The notes under the pieces are model-generated. The model saw only the letters and a list, made by a program, of their open reading frames with translations. It was not told where the DNA came from and searched no databases. Of a stretch of DNA of 64,000 nucleotides, positions 45,256 through 54,033 are shown piece after piece. How positions within the stretch are numbered: the first letter of the stretch is position 1; each line of letters opens with the position of its first letter. The stretch is from Shewanella profunda (GTDB taxonomy: Bacteria; Pseudomonadota; Gammaproteobacteria; Enterobacterales; Shewanellaceae). The position numbers and the translations under genes are program-made. The stretch is from positions 1 to 64,000 of the forward strand of contig NZ_JAKILG010000003.1 of NCBI RefSeq assembly GCF_023283765.1, written 5' to 3'.

Positions 45256-45385
45256 AAAAAAATGGCAACCAGAGGTTGCCATAAAAAATCAGAGTAGAAT
45301 ACAAAAGAATTCAGTGCGCTAGCGTGTTTTCCGTTGTATCCCAAAAGGGAGATGATGATGAACGACTAACCAACCTGACTCAATG
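45256..45385 (-). ncRNA. Small-RNA-like unit B with anti-Shine-Dalgarno motif
   Basis: On the minus strand it shows GTTCATCATCATCTCCCTTT (complement of 45344-45363), CTAGCGC (complement of 45316-45322), and a terminator with an 8-bp TGGCAACC/GGTTGCCA stem, 3-nt loop and seven U (45256-45281). The terminator lies only about 10 bp after the aminopeptidase stop but faces the other way, so it is not that gene's terminator. The plus-strand frame would be just MMMND, so a conserved peptide is not the explanation. The 5' end is estimated. Confidence 0.55.
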
Positions 45386-45616
45386 CGATAAAACAGAAAC
45401 TGTATCATTTGAATGAAGCTCTTTATCTAACAAGCTCCACTACCAAGTGTGCATTTAATCTCATTTGCTAATCCTTACGTATACTCAGAGTCATCATTTT
45501 TTGTAAAGTTCACTCGTTTTAGAAAAAAATAGAAAAAATCTTTTTTGAGAGGATTCGGGAGGCTTAAATAACGATATTTTTTGAATGACGACTAAAGAGA
45601 TCAAAGCTAAAAACAT
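45386..45616. other. AT-rich spacer between small-RNA-like units B and C
   Basis: No gene or terminator is visible. It is probably the promoter region for unit B on the minus strand. Confidence 0.4.
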
Positions 45617-45735
45617 AAAAAAAGGCAACCAAATGGTCGCCTAGTGACCTATTGCTAGGTCAAGGGGGCCGCGCTAGAAGCCCCAGGGAGAATGATGAAC
45701 ATGAAAAAGACATTCGCTGTTCAATACATTTGAGG
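45617..45735 (-). ncRNA. Small-RNA-like unit C with anti-Shine-Dalgarno motif
   Basis: On the minus strand it shows GTTCATCATTCTCCCT (complement of 45685-45700), one CAT shorter than A and B. CTAGCGC (complement of 45671-45677) is displayed in the loop of a GGGGC/GCCCC hairpin. A GACCTA/TAGGTC hairpin follows, then the terminator AGGCGACC-ATTT-GGTTGCCT with seven U (45617-45642). The terminator helix has a G-U pair as minus RNA but an A-C mismatch as plus RNA, which supports minus-strand transcription. It lies about 90 bp beyond the glutathione peroxidase stop in the same direction. The 5' end is estimated. Confidence 0.6.
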
Positions 45736-45824
45736 GGATCGTACGGTTAAAGTTCCATCAAATATTAAAAATAAATCGACTTTTCTATAAAACAAAATAA
45801 TTTCAAATAGATAAATTAAAAAAA

Positions 45825-46310
45825 TTATTTCAATAGAGCTTCAATCTTACTGGCTAATGCTTCAGGTTTTGTTGTTGGGGCGAAACGTTCAATGGCTTCA
45901 CCTTGACGATTAACTAAAAACTTAGTGAAGTTCCATTTGATAGCTTCAGTGCCTAGGACCCCAGGAGCCGTTTTTTTTAAATACTGATATAGAGGGTGAG
46001 TATGATCACCATTCACTTCAACTTTGGAAAATAGTGGGAAACTCACCCCAAAATTCAATTCGCAAAAACGTTGGATCCCTTCCTCATCAGCTTTTTCTTG
46101 TGCGCCAAATTGGTTACAAGGAAAACCAAGTACCACGAATCCCTCATCTTGAAATTGTTTATAAAGTGCTTCTAACCCTTTGTACTGCGGCGTAAATCCA
46201 CATTCACTCGCGGTATTCACTATCAGCAAAACTTTACCCTGATATTGCGCTAACGATACGGTATTGCCTTGAATATCTGTTGCTGTATGGCTGTAAATAT
46301 TTGATGTCAT
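45825..46310 (-). CDS. Glutathione peroxidase (cysteine type, BtuE-like)
   Basis: This protein reduces hydrogen peroxide and organic hydroperoxides with thiol donors, often thioredoxin in bacteria. The 161-residue protein shows the full signature: peroxidatic Cys37 in NTASECGFTPQY, GFPCNQFGAQE (about 62-72, catalytic Gln71), and KWNFTKFLVNRQG with the catalytic Trp and Asn. The active residue is Cys, encoded by a normal Cys codon, not selenocysteine. Divergent from mgtE. No signal peptide, so cytoplasmic. Confidence 0.94.
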   Translation of the reverse strand: MTSNIYSHTATDIQGNTVSLAQYQGKVLLIVNTASECGFTPQYKGLEALYKQFQDEGFVVLGFPCNQFGAQEKADEEGIQRFCELNFGVSFPLFSKVEVNGDHTHPLYQYLKKTAPGVLGTEAIKWNFTKFLVNRQGEAIERFAPTTKPEALASKIEALLK

Positions 46311-46458
46311 GTTTATCTCCCCCTTATGTAGAACTATAGCATAAGCAATAAATATATTTTTAACAATATACTTGTGTGCAATTTAGTTGGTTTGTTTGCT
46401 AATTATCTTAAATATCAATATAGTTACGTTAATTTAGTTGTAAGAGAAGGGCATCCAT

Positions 46459-47829
46459 GTGACTGAACATCAAGCCGAATATGAAACAAACACTCAGGTA
46501 GATGTAGGGCAGGTTGTTCAGCAACTCACTGATGTTGAAGGTGAAGAACAAGCTGAGGTATTTAGCGAAATTTTAAACGAGGCAGAACCTGGCACCATTG
46601 CTCTGGCCCTTGAATCTTTACCTTTAGATGAGCGTTACGAGCGTTGGCAGCAGGTTGAGTTTAGCGAACGTGTCACGGTACTCAGCTTGATGCGTGCCAA
46701 TCCCCGTATGGGAATTTTGCAGCGGATGCCCAATAACGAAGTGGATTTGTTATTTGCGCAATTAAGCCCCGAAGATTTAATTGAATGGAGTGATTACCTC
46801 CCCGAGAGTTTTACTGACCGCGCATTGGCACAAATGGGGGAGCGTCAGAGGCAACGTTTTGAGTTATATGATCAATATTCAGAGAATGAAATTGGTCGTT
46901 ACACTGACCATCAAATGTTGGTTCTCAGTGATAAGGCAACTGTTGCTCAGGCGCAGCGTTTTTTTCGGCGAATAGAACTCGATTGCAACGACAATCTGTT
47001 TATCGTTGATGATGAAGATAAATATCAAGGTACGGTAAGACGCTACGATATTTTTAAGCACAATCCCGATGAATTATTAATTTCACTTTTAGCTGCGGAT
47101 AGCAGAGCGTTGTCCGCGGATACGAGCTTATTGGATGCCGCTGAAGCAATCGAGCATAGCCGCGAAATTGAATTACCCATTATTGACGAGCAGGGTGAGT
47201 TGATTGGTCGCGTGACGCTGCGAACTGCAACGGCGCTAGTGCGTGAGCACTATGAGGCGCAATTAATGGCTACAGCAGGTATGGATGAGTCAGACGACTT
47301 ATTTGCACCTATTATGAAAGGTGCCCAGCGTCGAGCTGTTTGGCTTGGCATTAACTTACTCACTGCGTTTCTCGCTTCAGCCACTATCGGGCTTTTTGAA
47401 AACGTGCTTTCACAAGTTGTTGCACTGGCAGTATTGATGCCGATTGTCGCTTCTATGGGCGGGATTGCAGGTAGCCAATCGTTGACACTCATGATCCGCG
47501 GTATGGCGATGGGGCAAATTTCTGTGGGTAACGTGTTTTCGTTAATGAAAAACGAACTTGGTATAGGTATCGTCAACGGTATTTTGTGGGCCATTGTGAT
47601 TGGCGTCATTGCGGGCTGGTGGTTTAGCGATAATACCATTGGCATTGTGATTGGTTGTGCTATTTTGATTAATATGGCGGTGGCCGCGTTGGCTGGGGTG
47701 CTGGTACCTATGATATTGCAGAAGTTCAATCAAGATGCGGCGTTATCAGGTTCGGTCATTTTAACTACAGTAACGGATGTGGTTGGATTTTTTACTTTCT
47801 TAGGAATGGCGACGTTACTCTATTTGTAA
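46459..47829 (+). CDS. mgtE: Magnesium transporter MgtE
   Basis: MgtE is a gated Mg2+ channel of the inner membrane. The 456-residue protein has the N-terminal superhelical domain (about 15-135), a CBS pair (about 140-265, DNLFIVDDEDKYQGTV and ELPIIDEQGELIGRV), a plug helix, and five membrane helices (about 290-455) with PIVASMGGIAGSQSLTLMIRG, the pore signature. The start is GTG at 46459 after AGAAGGG; the ATG overlapping it is out of frame. No magnesium riboswitch was recognised in the 148 bp before it. Confidence 0.95.
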   Translation: MTEHQAEYETNTQVDVGQVVQQLTDVEGEEQAEVFSEILNEAEPGTIALALESLPLDERYERWQQVEFSERVTVLSLMRANPRMGILQRMPNNEVDLLFAQLSPEDLIEWSDYLPESFTDRALAQMGERQRQRFELYDQYSENEIGRYTDHQMLVLSDKATVAQAQRFFRRIELDCNDNLFIVDDEDKYQGTVRRYDIFKHNPDELLISLLAADSRALSADTSLLDAAEAIEHSREIELPIIDEQGELIGRVTLRTATALVREHYEAQLMATAGMDESDDLFAPIMKGAQRRAVWLGINLLTAFLASATIGLFENVLSQVVALAVLMPIVASMGGIAGSQSLTLMIRGMAMGQISVGNVFSLMKNELGIGIVNGILWAIVIGVIAGWWFSDNTIGIVIGCAILINMAVAALAGVLVPMILQKFNQDAALSGSVILTTVTDVVGFFTFLGMATLLYL

Positions 47830-47888
47830 TGGGTTCATTTAGGTGGATACATAGCAGGACTTGTGGACTCTACCCATAGACAATATTG

Positions 47889-48407
47889 ATGGATAATTTA
47901 GACATGAGTGGTATTCAGTTTGTGGTAAGTGAAAAGCCAGAGGAATTAATACTGGCGGCAAGCTTAATCGATAAGCGTGATGACAATGCCCATCCACTGG
48001 ATCATCAAGCTTTCTTTCGCGCTCGCGTAGTGATCCTCGCAAAAACGTCCCAAGGGGATATTGTTGGCTGTGCAGCTATTAAGGCTGGGGAAGGCAGTGT
48101 AGGGGAGCTTGGCTATTTAGTCGTGTCTCCTTTATATCGGCGTCAAGGGATTGCTCAAGGTTTGACACGAAAGCGGATTGAGGTCGCCAAATCTCGGGGT
48201 ATTTCTATGTTATTTGCAACAATTCGTGCGGAAAATACCTCTAGCCGAGCAAATCTTTTAAAAGCCGGGTTTATATTTTGGCGTGATTATTTAAGTATCC
48301 GAGGTACGAGAAATACTGTTGGTTGGTATTATTTAGCCCTAGAGGATAATATCGATGTCGAAGTGGTAATGCAGTCTTTAGTTGGTGATCGCACTCCATT
48401 GGTTTAA
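47889..48407 (+). CDS. GNAT-family N-acetyltransferase
   Basis: The 172-residue protein has the GNAT core. ELGYLVVSPLYRRQGIAQGL (about 77-96) is beta4 plus the acetyl-CoA loop R/Q-R-x-G-I/L-A, and ATIRAENTSSRANLLKAGF (about 114-132) is motif B with the typical N-x-x-S-x-x-L-L-x-x-x-G-F. The substrate is not predictable. ATG at 47889 was taken; ATG at 47904 is equally possible because neither has a strong ribosome site. It follows mgtE by 59 bp and may be co-transcribed. Confidence 0.85.
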   Translation: MDNLDMSGIQFVVSEKPEELILAASLIDKRDDNAHPLDHQAFFRARVVILAKTSQGDIVGCAAIKAGEGSVGELGYLVVSPLYRRQGIAQGLTRKRIEVAKSRGISMLFATIRAENTSSRANLLKAGFIFWRDYLSIRGTRNTVGWYYLALEDNIDVEVVMQSLVGDRTPLV

Positions 48408-48571
48408 ATAGTCAGTAGGTGAAACTAATTTGTATTAAAGCTGTTTTATTTTTGTTCTTATTGGTTCATTTTTTGTAATTTATCCTCCTTGATTACATTA
48501 ATATGCAGATTTTCTTTGTTTCTTCGGTATGATCTGTGGCTATTATCCACAGTGATTATTGAGGTGTTTTC

Positions 48572-49111
48572 ATGGCTAAGTTCAGAGTAGCAAGTGTCTT
48601 ATTATTGAGCGTCGCAGCGCTGCAAGTGAATGCGTCAGAATTTAACCTAGGGTTGAACAATGATGTGGTTTCTACAGAGTTAGAACTACAACTGAGTCAA
48701 GATACTAATGCGGTATTAGGTTATATCTACTCAGATGATAGTGGTCATATTGCCCAAGGCGCTATGCACATGACTTACGATACGAGTGTGCACCACTTTG
48801 AAGTAGGGGCAAAGTTAAGCCAGCTTTGGGCAGACGAGGCTCCCAATGGTAGTGCCGTTTCTGTTGGTGGTCGTTATATCCTTTCCATGGGACCCAATAT
48901 TTCACTCCACGCAGCAGCTTACTATGCACCTTCTGTTCTATCTTTTGGCAACGTTGATGGTCATTATGAATTAGATTCAAAAGTTCAGTATAGTGTCACG
49001 CCCAATATGGCACTCTATGTCGGTTATCGAAAACTCGCATTTGAATATGATAATGCCCGCGATTTGACCTTTGAAGATGGTGTATATATTGGTGGGAAAT
49101 ACCGCTTTTAA
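48572..49111 (+). CDS. YfaZ-like outer-membrane protein
   Basis: The 179-residue protein has a signal peptide (1-21, cleavage after VNA) and a small beta-barrel pattern of alternating strands ending in GGKYRF with terminal Phe. Stretches NDVVSTELELQLSQDTNAVLGYIYSD and ALYVGYRKLAFEYD resemble the YfaZ family. Function unknown. It has its own promoter space and a terminator. Confidence 0.75.
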   Translation: MAKFRVASVLLLSVAALQVNASEFNLGLNNDVVSTELELQLSQDTNAVLGYIYSDDSGHIAQGAMHMTYDTSVHHFEVGAKLSQLWADEAPNGSAVSVGGRYILSMGPNISLHAAAYYAPSVLSFGNVDGHYELDSKVQYSVTPNMALYVGYRKLAFEYDNARDLTFEDGVYIGGKYRF

Positions 49112-49135
49112 GTATTAATTTTGTATAGATTATTG

Positions 49136-49168
49136 AGCCGGCCAAAGTTAAAACTTGGTCGGCTTTTT
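49136..49168 (+). terminator. Terminator of the yfaZ-like gene
   Basis: AGCCGGCCAAAGTT and AACTTGGTCGGCT pair with one bulge and a short A loop, followed by a T-run. Confidence 0.85.
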
Positions 49169-49638
49169 CATATTATTTACATTTAATACGCCTCAATCGA
49201 TATCTCTCAGACTTAAAGTGTAAAACCATTGTTAATCATCTAAAATATAATGGAAAAAACTATGAAGTTTGGGGCTAATATACCAATGTAAAATATTAGA
49301 TATTCAACTCATTTAGTTTAATTGGTTGAAAAATAAATGTGGCAGAAAGGGAATACTTAGATTTTCCTATATAGGAAAAAGCTTTAGCATCCTAAATCTA
49401 TTTGGCTATGAAAATATAAATAACGGTATTTTTGTGATGTTTACTTTTCTCTTGATATTAAATTTTCAACGTAAAGTGCAGAGTATGCTATTTAGTCTAT
49501 TGATTTTACAACTGATATTGAGAAGGAATGAGCGTGGATAATTACAGTTAACTAGCAAGTTGGAGATTATCCAACTTGCTCGGATTTGACAGGTTTCATA
49601 AAACGCGAATTTGTTAACACAAATTCCTAAAAGCTAGT
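49169..49638. other. AT-rich gene-free stretch
   Basis: I accept no gene here. The only clear structure is the perfect inverted repeat at 49555-49581. A 71-codon open frame at 49326-49541 is judged spurious. Confidence 0.45.
49555..49581. repeat. Perfect 11-bp inverted repeat
   Basis: AGCAAGTTGGA and TCCAACTTGCT enclose a 5-nt GATTA loop. There is no T-run on either side, so it is not a standard terminator. It lies about 60 bp beyond the stop of the 52-residue gene on the minus strand. Confidence 0.75.
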
Positions 49639-49797
49639 TTACTTCGATTTATGCTGATAAAAATCCACCTCTGTATCGTCCGAGAAACGACGCTTTGTAT
49701 CTCTGCGTCGCTGTTTTACACGTTTATTTTTTTGTTTACCTTTGACGTTATCGCCCCATGGCGCATCATCGTCGTCAAATTCATAGGAGTGTGACAT
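49639..49797 (-). CDS. Small charged protein of unknown function
   Basis: The 52-residue protein has an acidic start (SHSYEFDDDDAPWGDN) followed by a strongly basic middle (KGKQKNKRVKQRRRDTKRR) and a mixed end. ATG at 49797 was chosen because the acidic part looks like a genuine N-terminus; a longer frame upstream has lower-quality sequence. The charge pattern suggests nucleic-acid or ribosome binding, but no family is recognised. Confidence 0.55.
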   Translation of the reverse strand: MSHSYEFDDDDAPWGDNVKGKQKNKRVKQRRRDTKRRFSDDTEVDFYQHKSK

Positions 49798-50084
49798 GGT
49801 CAAAATTCCAAAAATACCTGTGCCATTTTCAGCACCCGATCTTTTTACCCAAAGGTGAGATGAAGCTAAAGCGAAATTTTTCATCATTGATGGTGAAAAG
49901 TTTTGCACAATAATGTGCTTAGGTCATACACATAGGTTTACTATAAATTTGCTAGTGATTTTTTATATTTATCTTTTTGATATTTAAATAGTATTTTTGC
50001 TTGTTGAGTGCGGTGTTTTTTCTGTGAGATGATATGCGCCCAAAATGTAGGGCGGCAAGATCCAATTAAAATAATGAGTTAGTG

Positions 50085-51485
50085 CTATGTATTTCGATGC
50101 ATTTTCGCAACAAACATACCATCACTATTGGCCTCAAAGGGCCAGATGGTCAACATTTCTGTTTGTTCACCCGTAAAAGGATGGCGTATCGGCGTTAGCG
50201 TGAACTCTGGATGCTGCTGTAAAAACGCCTTAACCACATCTTGGTTCTCAAGCGGCGACAGCGAGCAAGTGGCGTAAACGAGTACGCCGCCCGCCTTAAC
50301 TGCGCGGCTACTGCGGCTTAAAATATCGAGCTGTAACGCGGCTTTATCGGTGACAGCCTCAATATCATCCAACCAACGCATATCGGGATTACGTCGCCAA
50401 GTGCCAGTGCAACTGCAGGGTGCATCGACTAACACACCGTCGAAATGATCCGCTGGTACGGGCAGGGCATCGCTCTTCCAACGGGCCACGCTAATGCCGT
50501 TAAAGTGGGCTCTTTGGGCACGCTTAGTCAGTTCTTCTAGGGCATTGGAGCGAATATCCGAAGAGATGATGCTGCCCACAGATGGCGTTTGGTTATCAGC
50601 AGCTTGAGCTAACATCAAAGAGCGCAGCTGCAGGGTTTTACCACCAGCACCGCTACAGGCATCCCACCAATGGGCTTCGGGTTCTGGCGCACAAATTTGC
50701 CCTATGACCTGTGAAGCCAAATCTTGGATCTCAATTTTGCCATCTTTATACAGGGCGATTTCATTAAGATTCATGCTCTTGCTGCCAAGATTAATTGCAT
50801 CGCTAAAGTAGTGATCATAGCTAGCATCGATACCAATAGCTTGCAACTGCACCGCCGCATCATGGCTACTTATCCCCTGCGCGCGGCCCCAAATTGGCGG
50901 ACGACTGGACATCGCCTCAATCAATTGGATTTGCTGCGCCGCATCAATAGGACACACCTGCCAGAACCACTCGGGTAATAAGTCCTGTGGTTTAAACTTA
51001 GCCGCGGGAAATAAATGCTGCATTAGCGTTAGCTTGTCGTCGAGGCTTTCAACGGCAAGTGCTTGAGCTTGCTGATAATCGATGGGCGATTGCGATAACT
51101 CATGCCAAGCATTGGCGATATCTTGCCAAGCATGGGCTTCCAATAGGGCACTGGCGCTTAGGCTGGCAAAATAGATGGCTGGCTCTTGCTGCTCTTGTTG
51201 AGCGCCTAATTGCTGAAACCAACCCCACCAGCGAAACAGACTAAACAAGGATTCCCGAATGACTTTACGATCCTTCGAGCCGTGTTTTTTATGTTCTCTG
51301 AAGTAGTTGGCCAGAATACGGTCAGCGGGCATTTTACTGCGTTGAATTTCATCGAATAACTGCTTAATTGTACTGGCGTAACTCAGCGCGCGTTTTTGCG
51401 CGGGTGTGTTCGCCTCTGCGTTTAACGTCGATGATGTGTTTGAGTCGAATGCCTTACCGGAAGAGAAGCTGCTTGGATTACCCAT
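50085..51485 (-). CDS. RsmB/NOP-family RNA m5C methyltransferase
   Basis: The 466-residue SAM-dependent methyltransferase probably makes 5-methylcytosine in rRNA or tRNA. It has an NusB-like helical N-terminal region (about 35-180) and a Rossmann domain with the SAM motif ACSGAGGKTLQL (about 280-291), motif IV VDAPCSCTGTWRRNPDMRW with the release Cys, and motif VI YATCSLSPLENQD with the nucleophilic Cys. It is not the standard rsmB next to fmt; the exact RNA target is unknown. Single gene on the minus strand. Confidence 0.9.
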   Translation of the reverse strand: MGNPSSFSSGKAFDSNTSSTLNAEANTPAQKRALSYASTIKQLFDEIQRSKMPADRILANYFREHKKHGSKDRKVIRESLFSLFRWWGWFQQLGAQQEQQEPAIYFASLSASALLEAHAWQDIANAWHELSQSPIDYQQAQALAVESLDDKLTLMQHLFPAAKFKPQDLLPEWFWQVCPIDAAQQIQLIEAMSSRPPIWGRAQGISSHDAAVQLQAIGIDASYDHYFSDAINLGSKSMNLNEIALYKDGKIEIQDLASQVIGQICAPEPEAHWWDACSGAGGKTLQLRSLMLAQAADNQTPSVGSIISSDIRSNALEELTKRAQRAHFNGISVARWKSDALPVPADHFDGVLVDAPCSCTGTWRRNPDMRWLDDIEAVTDKAALQLDILSRSSRAVKAGGVLVYATCSLSPLENQDVVKAFLQQHPEFTLTPIRHPFTGEQTEMLTIWPFEANSDGMFVAKMHRNT

Positions 51486-51595
51486 AAATTTAGCCTAGAT
51501 CATGCTTCTGTGACTGCGCCTTATTTAAAAGGCATAGCTCAGAGGAGAAAAATAAGTGGCGCAGAGTGTAGCAGTTTTGCCTAACAACGGGCAGT

Positions 51596-51634
51596 AAAAA
51601 AGCCCCGCTTAGGCATCAACCTGCGGGGCTTTTT
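51596..51634 (-). terminator. Terminator of the GST gene pair
   Basis: AGCCCCGC and GCGGGGCT (51601-51608 and 51623-51630) with a 14-nt loop. On the minus strand it ends in TTTTTT, so it closes the GST gene at 51698. Confidence 0.88.
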
Positions 51635-51697
51635 GCGGTTGAGCCTAGGAGGCCAATAGCGGATGCAACATTAGGCGGCTATCCGCTTACCAATAGA

Positions 51698-52366
51698 TTA
51701 TTTCGTCACCATTTTTTGGATTTGCTTAGCACGTTCTTCATCACTCATTTCTACTGGTGGCGGCGTCACTATGCCTTTTTGGCACGCAGGTCTGAGTGCT
51801 AATTCGTCTAACCAACGTTGCAAATGAGTCAGACCTTCCATATTGATGCCGCTCCACTCGTGGATCCGCACCCAAGGCCAAGTGGCGATATCGGCGATAG
51901 TGTATTCATCACCAGCAAGATAGCGATTGGTTGCGAGTTGGGTATTCATGACCTCGAATAAGCGCCTACCTTCTTTTTGATAACGGTCAATGGCTGCAGG
52001 GATTTTTTCGGGGAAGTATCGGAAGAATACGTTGGCCTGTCCCATCATGGGGCCGACGCCGCTCATTTGGAACATTAACCACTGGATTACCTGTGAGCGC
52101 TTCTTGGGATCGGCGGGCAGGAATTTCCCTGTCTTTTCGGCCAGATACAGCAGAATCGCACCCGATTCAAGTACCACAAAATCCTCGTTGTCGCGGTCGA
52201 TAATGGCGGGAATGCGACCATTGGGATTAATGGCGATAAACTCGGGCTGTTTTTGCTCGCTGGTGCTGAAATCTAATTTGTGGACGCAATATTCAAGTCC
52301 CATTTCTTCCAGTGCGATGGAGATTTTAAAACCGTTAGGGGTCGCGGCTGTGTATAAATCTATCAT
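51698..52366 (-). CDS. Glutathione S-transferase family protein (YfcG-like)
   Basis: The 222-residue protein has an N-terminal thioredoxin-fold GST domain with [20 protein letters not shown] at the start, the cis-Pro and glutathione-contact residues in [11 protein letters not shown] (about 48-58) and [14 protein letters not shown] (about 66-79). A helical C-terminal domain includes [17 protein letters not shown]. The pattern matches YfcG/YghU, disulfide-bond reductases that use glutathione. It is downstream of a second GST gene, both on the minus strand. Confidence 0.9.
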   Translation of the reverse strand: MIDLYTAATPNGFKISIALEEMGLEYCVHKLDFSTSEQKQPEFIAINPNGRIPAIIDRDNEDFVVLESGAILLYLAEKTGKFLPADPKKRSQVIQWLMFQMSGVGPMMGQANVFFRYFPEKIPAAIDRYQKEGRRLFEVMNTQLATNRYLAGDEYTIADIATWPWVRIHEWSGINMEGLTHLQRWLDELALRPACQKGIVTPPPVEMSDEERAKQIQKMVTK

Positions 52367-52434
52367 GTTGATTCCTTTGGATTATAATGCTTATAGCTAC
52401 TCGCTTTACAGCCAATCAATAGGCGTTAGTGACG

Positions 52435-53061
52435 CTATTTTTTAGGGGTTAACGATACTATGGCGGGACGCTTCGCCATAGTGTCGAACCAAGCCTTGAG
52501 ATGCGGCAAGCTGTCAGTTACTTCGATGTCTAAATTCTTAATAAAACTGATAAAAACGTAAGCCGAAATATCGGCAATACTGAATGCATCACCTGCCACA
52601 AAGGGCGATTTGTTCAATTGTTGGTCTAAGGTCGGTAGGAAGTCAATGACCCTTTGGCGTGATTCTGCGCCCCAAGACTCGACACAGTTTTCCCTGTCTT
52701 TATAGATGCCGCTTAAATTACGAAAGGCTTGAAATCCAACCATTAAACCTTGTAATTCAATGATACGTTGCCACATTTCTACTTTGGCACGCTCAAGAGG
52801 CGTATTGCCAAACAGCGAGTGGTCACTCGGGTGAATTTCTTCTAAATAGCGGCAAATGGCAACCGATTCACACAGGTAGTTGCCATCATCGAGTTCGAGC
52901 AGTGGAATGCGGCCATTTACACTTTTGGCTTTAAATTCGGCACTTAAATTTTCCCCTGCGCGGATATCTACGTTTACTCTTGGTACTTCTATGCCTTTTT
53001 CTGCAAGAAAAATACTAACGCGGCGCGCACTGGGAGTAGGGGCTAATTCGTAGAGTTTCAT
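52435..53061 (-). CDS. Glutathione S-transferase family protein
   Basis: The 208-residue GST has an N-terminal domain with LAPTPSARRVSIFLAEKGIE, SVNGRIPLLEL (cis-Pro region, about 48-58) and CESVAICRYLEE (glutathione Glu-Ser pair). The C-terminal helical domain contains FSIADISAYVFISF. It lies 68 bp upstream of the YfcG-like GST gene, so they probably share a transcript. The start is divergent from a TetR-family gene, whose product may control it. Confidence 0.9.
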   Translation of the reverse strand: MKLYELAPTPSARRVSIFLAEKGIEVPRVNVDIRAGENLSAEFKAKSVNGRIPLLELDDGNYLCESVAICRYLEEIHPSDHSLFGNTPLERAKVEMWQRIIELQGLMVGFQAFRNLSGIYKDRENCVESWGAESRQRVIDFLPTLDQQLNKSPFVAGDAFSIADISAYVFISFIKNLDIEVTDSLPHLKAWFDTMAKRPAIVSLTPKK

Positions 53062-53123
53062 CTATAGTCCTTTGGTTTTTATCTGTACTTTATGCCCGTT
53101 CCGAGCATATAAGGCTTTAACGG

Positions 53124-53170
53124 AACGATCGGTTAGGATAGAATTTACGCCATATCTAAACGATCAGTCA
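53124..53170. promoter_or_regulatory. Two AACGATCrGTyA repeats, candidate TetR operator
   Basis: AACGATCGGTTA at 53124-53135 and AACGATCAGTCA at 53159-53170, 35 bp apart in the same orientation. Each is partly palindromic (AAC-GATCG-GTT). They sit between the GST pair and the divergent tetR gene, the expected place for autoregulation. Confidence 0.5.
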
Positions 53171-53245
53171 AGAATGTTTTGCCCCTCTATTTTTTGTGGC
53201 ATTGATGATCGTGAGCGCGTATTCAAGAGATTAGGTCGCAGGCTT

Positions 53246-53842
53246 ATGGCACGAAGTTGTAATTTTGATCGGCAGGAAAAACTCATATTGGCGATGGAGC
53301 TTTTTTGGCAAAAAGGCTTTGCCGAAACCTCGATTTCCGATCTCGTCGGCCATTTAGGCATTAATCGATTTAGTCTCTATAACAGCTTCGGCGATAAGCA
53401 GAATCTTTACCGCGAGTGTCTCAGTTTTTACCTCGATAACTACTCCTTTTGCGCCTCAGATACTCTGCTGCATGGCAAAGCGGGTTTGGCCGAGATAGAG
53501 GCTTATTTAGCGCGCTTTGTTGCCCTGCAGCGGGAGCAAAAATACGGCTGTTTTATGCAAAATGCTGTGCTAGAAAAGAGCCTCGACGATGAGAGTGTGC
53601 TGCAGGAATGTCAGCGATTATTTTGCCGATTACAGTCATCATTTACCCAAGTGTTGCAAGCTTGCCAAGCGCGAGGGGAGCTATTAGCCCATGTGCAGCC
53701 TCATCAGGTTGCTGCCTTTTTAGTGCTGCAATTACAAGGAATTAGAGTGCTAGGGAAAGCGGGCGAATATGAGCTATTAGAGAATGCGTTCATGGTATTG
53801 CAGGACTATTTACGTGGTTTAAGTGCAAATCAGACCATGTAA
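53246..53842 (+). CDS. TetR-family transcriptional regulator
   Basis: The 198-residue protein has a TetR helix-turn-helix at about 10-55 (LFWQKGFAETSISDLVGHLG and NRFSLYNSFGDKQNLYRECL) and a helical ligand domain. It resembles the AcrR/YxaF group with CFMQNAVLEKS. ATG at 53246 is chosen; a long upstream in-frame extension runs through the operator repeats and has no TetR similarity. It is likely the repressor of the divergent GST genes; ligand unknown. Confidence 0.88.
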   Translation: MARSCNFDRQEKLILAMELFWQKGFAETSISDLVGHLGINRFSLYNSFGDKQNLYRECLSFYLDNYSFCASDTLLHGKAGLAEIEAYLARFVALQREQKYGCFMQNAVLEKSLDDESVLQECQRLFCRLQSSFTQVLQACQARGELLAHVQPHQVAAFLVLQLQGIRVLGKAGEYELLENAFMVLQDYLRGLSANQTM

Positions 53843-54033
53843 TAGTACAAGACACGGTTTGATTGACCTAAGTAGCTGCTCCAAATAGTAGTTCTCCTAA
53901 GCCGACCTCAAACGCAGACACGCGTAAATCCCTCCATGGTGAGAAGGGTCTGCTTATTTAAGATCGGCTTACTGTGGGGGTAGTGGCATAATTAGGGACA
54001 CTTATTTAGGCCTATGCCTAGGCCATGTTGTTT

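Noticed and set aside
45825-46310. Selenocysteine glutathione peroxidase
   Set aside because: The catalytic position is a normal Cys codon and no in-frame TGA is present.
46311-46458. Magnesium riboswitch before mgtE
   Set aside because: The leader is only 148 bp, AT-rich, and shows no stable helices of the M-box type.
49326-49541. 71-codon open frame with hydrophobic stretches
   Set aside because: Very AT-rich DNA, no convincing ribosome site, no known family; expected by chance in such composition.
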